A stretch of DNA of 64,000 nt from Trichostrongylus colubriformis. Its lineage: Eukaryota > Nematoda > Chromadorea > Rhabditida > Trichostrongylidae. Within the stretch, counting starts at the first letter, position 1. Each line of letters starts with the position of its first letter. Positions 12,601 through 32,682 of the stretch are shown piece by piece. The stretch lies in NCBI GenBank assembly GCA_963978905.1, contig OZ022256.1, positions 53,182,001-53,246,000 on the forward strand, in the 5' to 3' direction. The translations under genes and the position numbers were made by a program. The notes beneath the pieces are model-generated. The model saw only the letters and a program-made list of their open reading frames with translations, was not told the origin of the DNA and ran no database searches.

Positions 12601-15600
12601 AATGGTATTTATTTACTATGTGTTGAATTATTTTATGTGATGAGGTAAATAAAAATCGATAATATATTACTAGAATCCCTAGCTTTCATATAAACCTTGC
12701 TGTAAATTTTTATCCATTAATTTCAGGGTGCTGAAAATCAGATCTCTGTGTCAAATATGAATGCAAGAGACATCAACACGAAAGAGATCATCAGGCTCAT
12801 TGACGACGATGGGTAGGTTGCTGATAAAAACTCTTTGATCTCTTTGGTCTACTTGATTTTCTTGCCTTCTAATGGCGTCTGAGTGTGATGATTCTTCCAA
12901 AATGAAATAGAGGTGCTTTTTGAGCGCCACTAAAGGAAAAACCAAGAGACACTCCCATGGGCACTGGGAATTAGGGCTTCGTCTTATTCGGCTATTCATC
13001 TAAATTAATCATTAATCAGCCAAAGCCGGGCGAAAAGTTAGAGAAGTAGTGAATGTGAAAGTCGAGATGCTTCGTAACAGGACAGTGAAGAAACAACGGA
13101 TGGAATTGGTCAAAAACCCGAGAAATGGGACCCCCTTTCCACTGCTGATTCTCGACGCGGACGACCTGTCCGTTAAGAGGCGGGTAGTCTGATCTAGTTT
13201 TCCATTGTCATGTTGCCAAGTAAACACAAGGGAATGTTTGGAAATACGACAGCATCTACTTTTTGGAGTGAGCTTCAAGCTAAAACTGCGAAAGCGCGCC
13301 GCAAAGCCTTCGATAATGCCGCATCTCCTTGGCCCTCCCACCTCAGTCAATCGGGAATTACGTCATCGGGAGGCGGGATCGACAAGTCAAAGAGGCGGGA
13401 CAGATAGGCGATGCGGCTTTTTGCGGTTTCACAGCTCGGAGGGGCGCTTTTTCACCGCCACAGATAGCCTTCTTGAGCCCTGGACTACCATGTGAGTGAC
13501 TTCCAGTAGGGATTTCTCCATTACCACATTAACCCTAATGCTGTCTTTGAGGTATGACTTCATCACTAAGCATCCCTGACCACCTTTATACCCCTTTTTG
13601 AACTCGTTCGTTGATCTCTTTTTTTGACAATAGCAATTCTTTCTAGTTGCATCATTCATCACTCGATTATGGGTATCTCTAGACCATCTTCACATGAAGT
13701 GCGCTACAAGATTAATTTCGGGGGTTTTCATGACCAGGTAAGCCGAATACGCTTTTGCTATTGATGTATAAATTAATAGATGCTAAATATTTATCTCGAT
13801 GGGGAGTTTCTCGTTCTCAAAAATATTCTGATTTTAATTCTATGTACTCGTTATAGAAAAACACATGAATCTACTGATTCTGTAACGAAACACATCATTC
13901 TTGTCGTTTAGGCCCAATTAATCTACCAAGCACTGGTAGAGACGTGCACATTTGACTGTTCACCAAAATGCAATCAGAAGTTATGGATGCATGAAACTGA
14001 TGAAGCGTGAGTGTTCAGGCAGATTTTGATGTATCGTATTTAGCCATAGGAGTCTAAATCAGTCGGGAGCTGAACATTGCCACCAACCCATAAAGGTGTT
14101 ACACAGCGTTTATACTAGGCGACCAGTCACGCTGCATCGTAAACGCAGTGCATGGCAAAGCAACTTCCATGTTGTTACACTGAGTGCTAAGTGCCATGTA
14201 CTGCTCCACTCGCCCCTCTGAAAAGGCAGCGTTCAAGTGTCGTTTTCTGCAGCGATGTCGCAAGCGCGGCGAGGGATCGTTTATGTCACCGATAGGTAAG
14301 TCGCCACCCAGCAAGCGCCGCCAGTGAGTTATCCCTCCCTTCTGTTCACACAGAGCATTGCTCACGATCAATACCACAACGAATTTTGCTTCGAGTGTCC
14401 TGGTCCACACTCTGGAACTTAACTTGTAAGCGCTTATCGTCATACCCCGTTGGCATTGAGTGGTGCTATTCCAGTAATGAAAACGAAAATGACATCCGTC
14501 GAAAGCGAGCGATTGGTCCGAGACAAATTGAACTGACTCAAGACATTTACAAGGTTCGTAATTTTTCTAAATAGTAACCATCAGATGGAAGTTCTTCCAC
14601 CAACTACCGCTTTCGAATGCGTTTTACAGGTGCATGGCAGCAGAATAACCGTTATGACAGGGATCACCTTGAAACACCAAGTTGATTCATTGAAATTGCA
14701 CGGCGATCAGAAAGTGATGTTGTCGAATGGAAGGCCAATGCTGCATGATGATGGGGTGCATGTTGAAGTGGTCAGTTTCATTTCTAACAGCATTGTCTTA
14801 GCCAGTGGATGCGCGGGGTTGCGTTGTGTTATTCAATTTCTAGGAACTGTTGAGCACATTCAGAGGCCGAAAAACAATTGTGAATGGGGCTGAAGATACT
14901 TCAACCACATAGGATAAAGTGTAAAAGAAGGCTATTATACCTGCACTTCCAAATCATGAGAAAGAGTTTATGAGTGTCGCATCGCAACCGCACACAGCCG
15001 CTTGCGCCAGCTTCCCTTCTTTCTTATGACAAAGATAAACTGCCTGTTGTTTACGTGAGGCCGCCGTCAGACTTTGCGATTTTACGGCATCGCACTTTCG
15101 CGCGCGAAGTTGCGACATTGTTCAATGTCAAGGTAAGAGTGCGACAGTGCGATGCTGCAAAGTCGCAGAGTCTGACGGCGGCTCAAGGCCGGCTTTATAC
15201 CCTGCAGCGTTGAATGCAAACCCTGGAGCAGGCAGAGACGCAGAGTGCGATATCTGCGTCATGTTTCACTCTCGCAGGTCAATCACACCGCATTGGGTGT
15301 GTATCGTTAGGTCGGGATCTCGCATTGCGAAGTCGCAATCGCAACGCCCCCGCGCGAGTTGCTGTAGTCGGCTGGGATTCCGAACTGTACGTCATGGGCT
15401 AATGTGTGAAGTCTATCAAAGAAGCATAGAAGCAGATCATAACAGTTGTTGTAATAACAATAGGGCGATTCACGCAGTCATAAAAGCAACCCTCACTCGC
15501 CGCGCCGTCGTCGCCTGCGGCCGCGCGAAATTATGGCTTAACCATATACAACCTGCAGCCCTCTGGCCGTCTCATCATTGAAGCCGTCAGCGGCGCAAAG

Positions 15601-17162
15601 TATGAAGGGAACCTAATACACGCTCATTCAGGTGGAATCACGTCCGATTTCATCTGCACTCGAACAGTGTTTCTCAGACGACATCACTTGCCTCTTCACT
15701 GTTATTCTCGCATCCATACAACTGTTCTTGCTGGCGTCCTGTCTATGTATCGTATACTGCTATATTCAGGTGTGTTTCACGCGTTCTAGTGTATTTCAAT
15801 CTTTGGAATAGCCTCTGAAGCATGTCTGTTACAATACGCCTTAAAACTCGCAGCATTTTGGAGGAGATCAAACCTGTGAGGTTCGTAAGATGGCTCATTG
15901 GTCGAGCGGGCCACTGGCTGAACTGCATACTAGGGGGCAAATTATTGCCATCATTGGTGCCTTTGCCCTCAAAGGGTGGGGCAGAGAATGCTCACCAGTG
16001 CCCATTAGTTGAAAGGAATTTGCCCTCCAGCTAAGCACATTACTCATGCCCAGCTTCTCAAACTTGAGAACGAGTTTTGAATTCAGGACGGCGCCCACGT
16101 GTTCCCCACCACCGCAATAAAGCGCGAATCTCGATGGTGGTGGTGTGACGTTGAAATCTGTTGAAGATTTGTGAATGGTTGGACGGGTTTGTAGCCTTAT
16201 GTCGGATTTTGGCATTGCGGCATCACACTCGCGTCGCTATCGACACGACCTGCCGCGGGCGGTAGGAATTCCACTCAGGACGCAAGGAGCTGGTACCATG
16301 AACGCCCTTTGAATGAATAGCTGTTTATCTTACCATTATCTGGAAACAGTAACTAATGTACCCTGACAAGGCAAAATAGTATCATAAAAAGTAAAAGAAA
16401 CAATAACATTGCATGATAACCATTCCCATAGAAATAATTCTGGCGTAAATTTGAAAGGGTGAGTACGCAAAGCGCTCGAAAATTCTACATAGGGCCACAC
16501 ACTCGTGTTGGACAGACCGTGGCTGCGTTCGTACTCGACAGCCGATCTCATTGTGGCCTATTGACGGACACCGGGTGTGTACAGATATGACAGCGAATCG
16601 CGTGGCCGCCGCGGCGGGTGCGAGTGCCAGTGGCAGGGCATGGCAGCCTTTAAGTGAGGCAGTGTGGCATGGGTGGAAGCGCAGATGTGACGCAGCCACG
16701 CTCTGCCGGGCTAAAGAGCAATCGACTGGCAAGTCGTACTGGTGGCGCCGCGAGTGAAACGCCGCGAAGCGATTCGCTGTCATATCTGCACACACCCGAC
16801 GGACACCGCAATGCAGCTCTCGCGATCAATATTCGTACGTCGAGCGGCACTCAGTGAGAGTATTGACAGTAGGCAACAGCGTGCCGTGAATGGCTTCCAA
16901 AAAGCACTAACAGTGTTGATTGCGAAACCTGCAGTACTGCGCGTCGCTTCAACGATCGATCGCGTGCGCAGTTGAGTATGAATGCTGTCTTATTGCTGGA
17001 TATGAAAGCAGCTTCATAGCAAGGTTATGGGTTCAAAGAGATCTATTTCAGCAATGGCGCTCTTATCGCAGTTTCCACGATTCAACCTCAGCGACTCATA
17101 TCCAATACGAGTTGAACGGCCGGACAAACTCACCGAAATTGAGCCCAGCTCAATCGCAATAG
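3610..17162 (+). CDS. PAN/Apple + ZP domain transmembrane protein, NOAH/NompA-like (5' end not resolved)
   Basis: Exons: 3610-3716, 4585-4732, 5331-5402, 5764-5890, 7096-7238, 7437-7584, 7970-8100, 10515-10575, 10961-11072, 11133-11219, 11273-11367, 11718-11856, 12727-12812, 13647-13737, 13912-14006, 14475-14553, 14630-14770, 15632-15769, 17052-17162 (stop). All phases agree, giving about 703 visible residues. Three PAN/Apple modules occupy roughly 1-292 (for example CSKRAFAFEK, CLSICQER, CYLSHYD, LDDCIEF). A ZP module runs about 293-547, starting at VKCRNDAMEI with later LPY..CG and DKLLQVHC-like blocks. A basic furin-type site RRKR follows at about 556, then one hydrophobic helix (FTVILASIQLFLLAS) at about 640-662 and a 40-residue cytoplasmic tail. 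This order is that of nematode NOAH-1/NOAH-2 and insect NompA, apical matrix proteins linking epidermis or sensilla to cuticle. Length is nearest NOAH-2; I did not align it. Weak points are the donor at 5403 (GTGGAA) and the acceptor AAG at 7969. Confidence 0.85.
5113..5250. mobile_element. MITE family A copy 2 (intronic)
   Basis: TACAGTTCATTT begins the element and AAAAGGACTGTA ends it. The arms carry TAGGGCGTGGCC and its inverse, with GAGAGTG blocks inside. It sits in the intron between PAN-gene exons 4585-4732 and 5331-5402. Confidence 0.85.
6493..6678. mobile_element. MITE family A copy 3 (intronic)
   Basis: TACAGTTCATTTCGGAGC and GCTCCGAAATGGACTATA form the terminal inverted repeats. 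The interior has several CTCTCGCCAC/GTACTCCC units. It lies in the 5891-7095 intron of the PAN/ZP gene. Confidence 0.85.
6782..6853. repeat. 36-bp tandem duplication
   Basis: Two adjacent 36-base units (6782-6817, 6818-6853) starting TGATCTG and ending CCTAGAAACCTTG differ at only two positions. They are intronic. Confidence 0.9.
8368..8772. mobile_element. MITE family A copy 4, interrupted by a family B element
   Basis: The outer parts are family A: GATTGGGCGTGGCCTACGGA on the left, and CTCTCACCCCGCC then the inverse terminus GAAATGGACTGTA on the right. The middle, about 8422-8640, is an older, diverged copy of the family B element also seen at 16573 and 37177, sharing GCGAGTGCCAGTGGCAGGGC-like and CAGCCACGCTCTGCCGGGC blocks. 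It lies in the 8101-10514 intron of the PAN/ZP gene. Confidence 0.8.
8422..8640. mobile_element. MITE family B copy 1, nested inside family A
   Basis: The terminal inverted repeats are decayed (GAGGTTATGCCAGAAAATCG on the left; inverse of CGATTTTCCGGCGTAAGT on the right). The core matches the copies at 16573-16797 and 37177-37395, including GGCATGGCAGCCTTCAAGCG and TACTGGTGG.GCCGCGAGTG-type blocks. There is no open frame of note. Confidence 0.7.
10699..10865. mobile_element. MITE family A copy 5 (intronic)
   Basis: TACTCCATTTCGGAACGC begins the element and TTAAATGGACTGTA ends it. The interior has repeated GAGAGTGAGAGT and ACGTGGCAAG units. It lies between the first two ZP exons (10515-10575 and 10961-11072). 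Confidence 0.85.
11402..11537. mobile_element. MITE family A copy 6 (intronic)
   Basis: TACAGTCCATTTCCGAGC starts and GCCGTGAAATTAACTGTA ends this copy. The right arm is more diverged than the left. It lies in the 11368-11717 intron, only 34 bases past the donor. Confidence 0.85.
11894..12404 (+). repeat. interspersed repeat family E copy 1
   Basis: About 510 bases matching 13020-13551 and 50509-51032 in the same order of blocks (for example GGGAATGTTTGGAAATACGA, CGACAGCATCT, ACAGATAGCCTTCTT). It fills most of the PAN/ZP intron 11857-12726. The first 40 codons keep a similar reading frame in all three copies, then frameshifts break it. The family is unidentified. Confidence 0.75.
13020..13551 (+). 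repeat. interspersed repeat family E copy 2
   Basis: Same family and orientation as 11894-12404, occupying the next intron (12813-13646) of the PAN/ZP gene. It differs by many substitutions and small indels, so it does not look like a recent local duplication. Confidence 0.75.
15059..15184. mobile_element. MITE family C copy 1 (intronic)
   Basis: The left terminus GCCGCCGTCAGACTTTGCGA is inverted at the right as GTCTGACGGCGGC. The interior is rich in TTGCGA/TCGCAA words. It lies in the 14771-15631 intron of the PAN/ZP gene. Relatives are at 48145 and 61472. Confidence 0.8.
16573..16797. mobile_element. MITE family B copy 2 (intronic)
   Basis: Terminal inverted repeats are GGGTGTGTACAGATATGACA and TGTCATATCTGCACACACCC. 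The core contains GCGAGTGCCAGTGGCAGGGC and ACGCTCTGCCGGGC. It sits in the last intron (15770-17051) of the PAN/ZP gene. Confidence 0.85.
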
Positions 17163-18130
17163 AAACGAATTTTGAAAATTTTAAGCTCATATGTCTTCAT
17201 CGTCGCTCATCGACTACATGACCATTTTAATCGGTGTTCTTCCTTTTCGCTTGAATGCTTCTCCTTTATCGGACGGTGGCTATGTGACACTTTCCTTTAT
17301 AATCTTCTAGCTTTTTCACTTTAATCTACGGGTATATTGTTGTCTTTCACTGTGAGAAAAATCTTATGTGCAATTGATCATCACTATTACGCTTTTGTTT
17401 GTTACTCGTTGCTTTTATAAACATCTACGAATTCTCATGTGCTTTTTTAAAGGCAAAGGGCATGTTGGACGAACTGTTACTTGGCGGGCGGGGCATCACA
17501 TTAAGAACCAGCAGCCTGTTTGTTGAAAGGGAAGGCGAGACAAGTGCCAAAGTGCTTGGTCAAATAATCCTGATGGTAGAAGCGTGATTGCAAGCACCTC
17601 AGTTATGGTTGCCAAGATCATAAGGTGACCTTCCCTTTTTTAGGGAGTGTTCATATCATGGCCGCGCTTATATGTACTTTGCAAAGATTTTGCAGTTCGC
17701 TTGTAGTTTGAGTAAACATTGGAGAAATATTGGCGATCCTGTGATCATGCAAATGGGATGACATGAGGCGCGCAAAGCGTTTGTCTCGTATTTTCGCGAA
17801 GTATAGCTGCGGATTAGCTGTGCGACTAGCCTATCGGCACTCGGCGGAGCACAGCTCAGCGTAGGCTCCGGGACTGCATTGCTATGCTTTGCGTAGTCTG
17901 ATATCACAGCGATCGAGTTATCGCTCATCGAGTAAGAACGCGGTGTGAGCGAAACTTGAGATCTCAAGTAAATTTTCCTTCCAGCCGGTCATCTTCAGTG
18001 AGAGGTCAAAATTTAAAATGTACATACAAGTTTGAGATTTGAAATGAAGTTTTCATTCTGGTGAAGGTCTTACAAAATACAAAAAGTAACGTAACAGGTA
18101 CCACATATTGACAAAAAATCACCCTGTTCT
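17163..18130. other. intergenic, convergent genes
   Basis: This separates the stop of the PAN/ZP gene (plus) from the stop of the aspartic protease (minus), so both 3' UTRs fall here. I see no canonical AATAAA close to either stop. A stretch at about 17650-17950 has palindromic, GC-richer repeat character. A short open frame after an acceptor-like TTTAAAG (17459-17587) has no recognisable homology. Confidence 0.5.
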
Positions 18131-26538
<8,408 letters not shown>

Positions 26539-26787
26539 CTCACGCGTCCAGACACCGTGGCAGGCTATCACGGAATGAAATCGCGCCACTATCACCCCCT
26601 GATGCCCCGCCCACAAGTACACTTCTGCACTTTGCACAGGATTTACAGAGCAGAAATCATGAATGACAAGAAATAATCCGTTCTGAATTACGCCCAATGC
26701 CTACCGGTAAAAAACTATTTCAACTCTTTGTGAATTAGTCTTAAAAGTTTTCCGCAAATTCCTCAGCAGAAATAAATCTTCCTTTGA

Positions 26788-26814
26788 AGATAGTGATAAG
26801 GGTAATGCTGATAA
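26788..26814 (+). promoter_or_regulatory. cluster of GATA-factor sites upstream of the aspartic protease
   Basis: Three WGATAR matches lie within 27 bases (AGATAG 26788, TGATAA 26794, TGATAA 26809), about 250-275 bases upstream of the protease start codon. Two further GATAG cores lie closer. In nematodes intestinal digestive proteases are driven by ELT-2-type GATA factors, so this fits gut expression. That link is inference. Confidence 0.4.
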
Positions 26815-28311
26815 TGAGAACTCCTAAACTGAACCGCCCTAATCAAAGCTATGGGTTCACGAAGACTATATGTGGCGGAATTTCCGATGAGAAAGAGTGC
26901 CCCCTAGGGCCTAGGCTTTGTGAGAGCCGTCATCTTCAATAATTACCTCTTGTTTTATCTAGCCAGCCCCTTCTTTTGGGCCCAACCTACCCCTTTTGAG
27001 AATGAACAACGCGTAGGGAGCCTTATTTCCCGAGTGTTTGACCGTTTATGCCGTTTTTCTTCACCATCGCTCTCTTGAGCAAATCGAACTTTATATCTGG
27101 TGATCTTTCCATATTTGGCCCAAATCACTCTTATCACTGCCTTTGAAGGCATTGCAATAAGTATGGATAATAAAATAAGCAGCTTATAAGTGAACAAACA
27201 TTCCAGCACAGATGAGATGTTCGTGGCGGCGAATTCCAATTGAAAAACGCGCCTTGAGGGTATTTATCGAGTTGAACCATGTAACACCTTACCTAAGAGC
27301 CATCCATATGGGCCACACACTCATATACCTCAGAGGCGAGGGGGCACACCCGGATAACAAGATAATGAAAACTGAAAGACATGTTTTTTGTAAACGAACA
27401 TTGCAATCCAGAACAGATTATCTGTGATGAAACCCATGTTGAAAAGCACGTCGCGAGGTCCTTTTCGCGATCCCGCAGCGCTGCCAGCCACGCTGCCTCT
27501 CATCCGTCGGGCCTCTGAGTTCACGAAGACCATATGTGGCGAAACTGAGTTGAAGTTTGAGGTTTGGTGAGGGGGGAAGTTTGAGGTGTTGCCGAGGGAG
27601 GGGTAACGTTTGCGATTTACCCCTCGCCGTCTGTATCTACCCCTCAGCAGCTAGTGATGCAGAGGGGCGAAGGGAAAGCAGTGAGAGAAAGGATACTTCG
27701 AGTTCTTGTTTCTCAGGTTTTTTATAGTTCTAGCTCGCTCTTTGTACGGTCACACTACAAATCACCTCAAACTTCATATCCCACAAACATTACAAAATCT
27801 ACCAAAGTCACCCTTTGCGGTGTTTTTGAAGGGCGGCACAAGGAGTAATCTGGATGCTTAAAATAAATGGATGATAAAAACAATAAACACTATGCGCAGT
27901 GCAGTTGCGAGTGAAATAAGTGCCCAATGCTCCTTGCAGACCCGAACGCTGACTGCGCTCCATCCACAAGCGAACGCGTCACATGCATGGCCACCGCACA
28001 CCACAGATTTAAAGACACCGGGAGGAGGGCAATTACGGTTTACGGTATGGGATTATCGTTGCCGCAATGCACACACGGCACTCACGCTTTTTTCTTACGC
28101 CTTCGCTTATTCTTCATTTAATTGTTTCTTGTTTGTTGCTGTTGTTGTTTCACTTATTTCACATCATCACCAATGAATAATCCAGATTACTCCTTCTGCC
28201 GCTCTTTTGAATCCGGGTTTTCCATCGATTATCGCTTCTAACATTGAAAGTTCGTTACAAAATGATCATTTCTTTGCATCTTCCTCTTTCTTCGAACCCC
28301 TTCCGGTTCCT

Positions 28312-28779
28312 TTAAAGGCACACCAAGCGATAATCAGAAGAGTTGCGTGCTGTCTTGGGGCAAGTAGGTCCTTGGATAACTGCTAATGCTGCACCTTTAT
28401 TACGGCTGCACGGTCACCAGGGTGTTGTGCCTGCTTGAACATAGACCGAGCCACGCCCACCCGACCAAAACACACCTGGCCTCGGACAAACGAATTCCCA
28501 CGTGGCGCTCACGTGGAAATGGAAACTTGCAATAAGAGAAGATAATTTGATGAAACAGCCATTTCGATCGTGAAACTAGCTTTCACACTGGAAATTGTTC
28601 GTTTAAGGCCAGGTGTGATTTGTTAGGGTGGGCGTGGCTCTGTTGTGTTCAATCAGGCACAACACCGTGAGGGTGCATACTGCAGCTGTAACAAAGATGC
28701 AGTCTGAGCAGTTATCTAAAGACATACTTGCCCTAAGAAGGTTAATCACTAATCTGATTAGCGCGTGGTGTGCCTTTAA
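28312..28779. mobile_element. TTAA-flanked non-autonomous element copy 2
   Basis: It begins TTAAAGGCACACCAAGCG and ends GCGTGGTGTGCCTTTAA, a clean 13-base inverted repeat including TTAA. A second inverted layer inside (GAGCCACGCCCACC with GGTGGGCGTGGCTC-like) makes the whole element foldable. No coding capacity. Confidence 0.8.
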
Positions 28780-29559
28780 GAGGCTTACACTTACCACAAG
28801 TCAGGGGTAACTTTGGCAGGTTGTGGAATAATTGTTCGGAAACCACCCCTCTCCCTTCTTTCGCCCCTCAGACCAGTAGGGTGTAGAAGCAGACGGGCGA
28901 GGGGCAAAGTCAGTCAAATGCAAACGTTCCATCTCCCTCACAGTAACACGCACGGATTGTATGAGGTAGCAGTAGTGGCAGCGCCATGTGATCGCAATAA
29001 AAACTGAAAGCGCGCTTTTTTCATAGGGGTTTAGTCCGGGCCTCGAATGCTTGTTCATGGAGGAAATATCTTTCCAGTACTCATTCTTTCCTTACCACTG
29101 AAAAATTCTTTGAAGGAGTCGTTCACGGAAAAATGAGTTTCTCTGTTACCCATGCTTTATGTTGTATTTGCGGTAAGGGTCGCATGCAAAGTTTCACGCG
29201 AAAAGTGAGATTCCGGCTCAGACACAGCTTCTAAAAATGATGGTCGAGGAAGCTGGCTTCAGAGTAAATGCTCGCTCCACATTTCTCTTTCCTCAACATG
29301 TGCTTCTCCCTTGCGGTTGGATGAGCATATGTAATGGGAATAGAAATTTACGTAAACAGCCCCATCCTCCGTCGGCGGGGCAAGCCTTATTCTGACGCCT
29401 CGCAGCCTCGCCCACCAAATCGAGGGACTATATCTTAACGGGATTCTCATTTAGCCCGTGAAGTTTTGCATGTGGCACTGCATGCGGCGCATTGAGCAAA
29501 TACAGCATAAATATATGGAAAGCAGAGAAAGTCATTTTTCTGTGCACGTTTCCTTACGA

Positions 29560-29690
29560 GGTATTTCCATCCCTAAATCCAAGTACACATCTCACACTAT
29601 CATCATACTCCGTAATAGCCTTATGCACGAGCAGGATCGGGAGCTTCTCCTGCGTGAACATGGTGTGTCACCTTAGGAGCAAGCTGAGGC
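29560..29690 (-). repeat. dispersed repeat P copy 2
   Basis: Counterpart of 23000-23160 in the same orientation. The minus-strand frame is open through KLPILLVHKAITE and DSVRCVLGF. Confidence 0.55.
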
Positions 29691-30479
29691 GTACCATTTT
29701 CACCATGATGAAAGAGAGTTCTAGAAAGGAACATTCCAGAGATATTTTGCCCTAATACTTTCATCTCCATCTATCACAAAGACCTTGAAAACATTATGTG
29801 TCCACCTCCTTTACCAAAGCTGCAAGCGGATTTCAAGTTAATGTGACTATCTAGTATCTCGCAAAGCGATCACGTTGTCTGCCATTTGAAGACGTAAATT
29901 CGCGTAGCAGTTGTGATGCGCGATGCGATGTACACTAGTTAGAAGCATCGTATAAACTAAGCCTCGAAGTACGCTTTTTCTGTCGCATAATTTGTTTTAG
30001 TCATAATGACTTCCCATCTCGCGTCGCACGCCGGTCATTGTGGCGCGAATTTTCTGTCATAATGGCACAGACCAGGCGATTACTAGGGCACTCACAGGTT
30101 TCGAGGAAGATAACCGCTTCAGTATTACCCCCTCTGTGCTCATTATGAGCGCTCAAGATGAAGGGGAGAGCGCCGACATTAAGTGGCACGTGATCTACAT
30201 GAACAACGAGTCGCAATACGAAGGGCTCCAAAAAGAGCGCGAAGACAGTCACAAAGAGTAATCCCGAAATGTCATCGACACCGCTCCCCCACATGGAAAG
30301 GCCCTCTCTACTCTCACATAATTGCATTATTGTTATTGCTTCTAAAGAACTCGCTGCATTATTTCGTCCGTTCTGGTTAGCTTTTCGCCCAGCTCATGAC
30401 TCTGCAGAGGAAGTTGCTCCACAGTTGCTTGCCCTGTTGCTCGTCACCTATTTCACTGTTGCTGTTCACAGTTAGCCCG

Positions 30480-30740
30480 CAAGGAATCATCTGCCGCCGC
30501 TTCATAACAAATGAAGGTATCTCAGAGTTATCTATCTCAAAGCTACTTCATCACTTATACAGTTATCTCAGGATCATCTCCTGCTGTTTTGTCACAAACG
30601 AAACTAACTTTCGCTATCTCATCACAAATGAAGCCATCTCAAATCGTTGGTATCTCTTAAATGGTGTTATATCATAGCTATCATCCGCTGTTATCTCACG
30701 AAGAAGGTTATCTCACAGTTATTTTCCGCTGCTGCCACAC
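30480..30740. repeat. degenerate minisatellite of TATCTCAC/CAAATGAAG units
   Basis: The words GGTATCTCA, ATCTCACA, ACAAATGAAG and CCGCTGCT recur about every 35-45 bases with heavy decay. No gene overlaps. Confidence 0.6.
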
Positions 30741-30947
30741 AATCATACTCGTGTCACTGCCTCGAATATGAAAATAAAAGTTTGATTACCCGAGATTTTT
30801 CGAGCTGACGGTATCGAACCAAGCCTACGTGCGGTGTTGCTATTCGGTGTTAATATTCCTATACTGTTTATTATAGTCTACGGGCCCGTGTGGCAAAGAG
30901 AACGACGACGGCAGTTGACTGACTTGAGGCCGAAGACTCCATGGTAC

Positions 30948-32604
30948 TGTAAAGGGGTAAGACGGTAGCCTGAAATTAACATAGAGCGACCTAGGCTGCC
31001 GGACTCTAGATGTCCATCTAAGACAACGACGGGACCCGAGGAAACGACAACAGTGCTGGAGGTAGTCAAGATACCCGCAGGGACGCGGCGTGGATGCACA
31101 GTCCGCTTCAGATGGAGCCCTCGGCCCCTATTCAACCACCATACTCACGCAACGAGAGATACTCATCGTGAACTCGCCTGAACACCGCAACTTACAGGCC
31201 GAGTACACGGTACCTTCGCCGGTCCCGCTATTGAGTTCACTCTTTGCATTTGCTTTATTTACCGCTCTATCAATAAGTATGCTTACTCATTCTACTGTAA
31301 GGGCACAGCACCTACTAGTAGCAACGAGTGCGAGTCCATATTGCTGCAGGACTCATTTTACCTCCTCTGCATCACGCTTTTCCCTAATTTATAGGATTTC
31401 TTCGAAGGTTTTGAAGTTTTTCTCTTGGCACTATTAGGCGGACACCGCAGTTTGCATGTTGGTCGTGCGTTCACGGCGGTCGGTCTGACCCACCGACCCT
31501 CCGCGCCATCGTCTCTGCCTCCATAACAGGCCCACTCGTACACGGTTCAACCCACTGGGACCGCGCCGGTTGCTTCGAAGCCCCTCAATCGATACTAATC
31601 GGTACCATCAAACGTGTCGTGCTCTCCTCGCGCTTCTCCTTATTTCTGTTTCTCCCTAATAGACTACTTACTTCGGCTGGGGACTGACTCCAAGTCAGCT
31701 CTGTATTATTACCGCGAGCATTACAGACTCCTCGTCGACTTTACCGCACAGCGGCATGTTGAGATTGCGATTGTAGACACTATCCAAGGGCGCGAAATGG
31801 TGCGGCAATACTCTTGTCCACGCGCACAGATATAAAGCAGGGAGCGTCGACTTTCGTCGACAAACGCTTCCGTAAAGTGCCCATCACCAGATGTCGCCAC
31901 GGACAATTCATTGCATGTCAGGTGAAGTCGCTTTGGTTTCTTCCACACTGGGCACGCTCGCTTGCAGTGTCGAGATCACGAACTTCATTGTGTCGTCTTC
32001 ACATCTGGACACGCTTTTTCTAGGAGGCTGAACAGGGAAGATGTCTTTTTTTCCTTTTGAAATATTTTATTTTCTATGACCTTTTTGTGGCGATTTCTCA
32101 CATAAATATTCTATCGCTGTCCTAGCCGCCTCACTCGTCAAGTTCACATTAGCCGTCTCCCTCACTCACTAGTACCCAGCCGCCGCACTCGCACGGAGCC
32201 AGACCAGGAATCACCTTCAACCAGGGACGGACTTGTGGTTAAGGGATGTGTAAAGGGATGAATACGGTAGCCTGAAACTAACATAGAATGATTAAGGCTA
32301 CCAGGCTCGAGATGTACAACTTAGATAACGATGTGACCTGAGGAATTGACGACAATGCTGGAGGCAGTCGAGATACCCGCAAGGACGCGGCGCTGCCGCA
32401 CATTCCGCCTCACATGGAGCCCACCACCATGCTCACGCCTCGATAGATACTCATCGTGAACTCGCCTAGACATCGCCACTAGAACTTACAGGCCGGGTAC
32501 GCGGTACCTTCACCGGTCCCGCTGTTCACTTCACTCTTTGTGTTTGCTTTATTTACAGCTCTACCAATAAATATGATTACTCAATCTACTGCATGGGCAC
32601 AGCA
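30948..32604. mobile_element. LTR-like direct-repeat element, no coding core
   Basis: Two direct repeats of about 360 bases (30948-31310 and 32249-32604) each begin TGTAAAGGG and end GGGCACAGCA. They share ACGGTAGCCTGAAA, ACTCATCGTGAACTCGCCT and an AATAAG/AATAAA near the 3' end, as expected of LTRs. The 938-base interior lacks gag or pol motifs. It could be a non-autonomous LTR element (TRIM/LARD-like) or two copies of a plain repeat. Repeat divergence (by eye about 20%) implies age. No clear target duplication was found. Confidence 0.5.
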
Positions 32605-32682
32605 CTTACCGTACTGACTTCGACCGAGCGACGATAAGAGGACGACAGGAAAAAGTCAGTTACATTAATACCCAGCTCACCC

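Noticed and set aside
14844..14912. Alternative terminal exon of the PAN/ZP gene after TTTCTAG
   Set aside because: It would keep phase, but it omits a membrane helix. The exons at 15632-15769 and 17052-17162 give the transmembrane segment and tail expected of this family.
17459..17587. Possible exon after TTTTTAAAG downstream of the PAN/ZP gene
   Set aside because: The PAN/ZP tail already ends with a phase-correct stop at 17162, and this short frame matches nothing I know.
30001..30327. 108-codon minus-strand frame
   Set aside because: Hydrophobic segments only; no retroelement or cellular domain could be identified.
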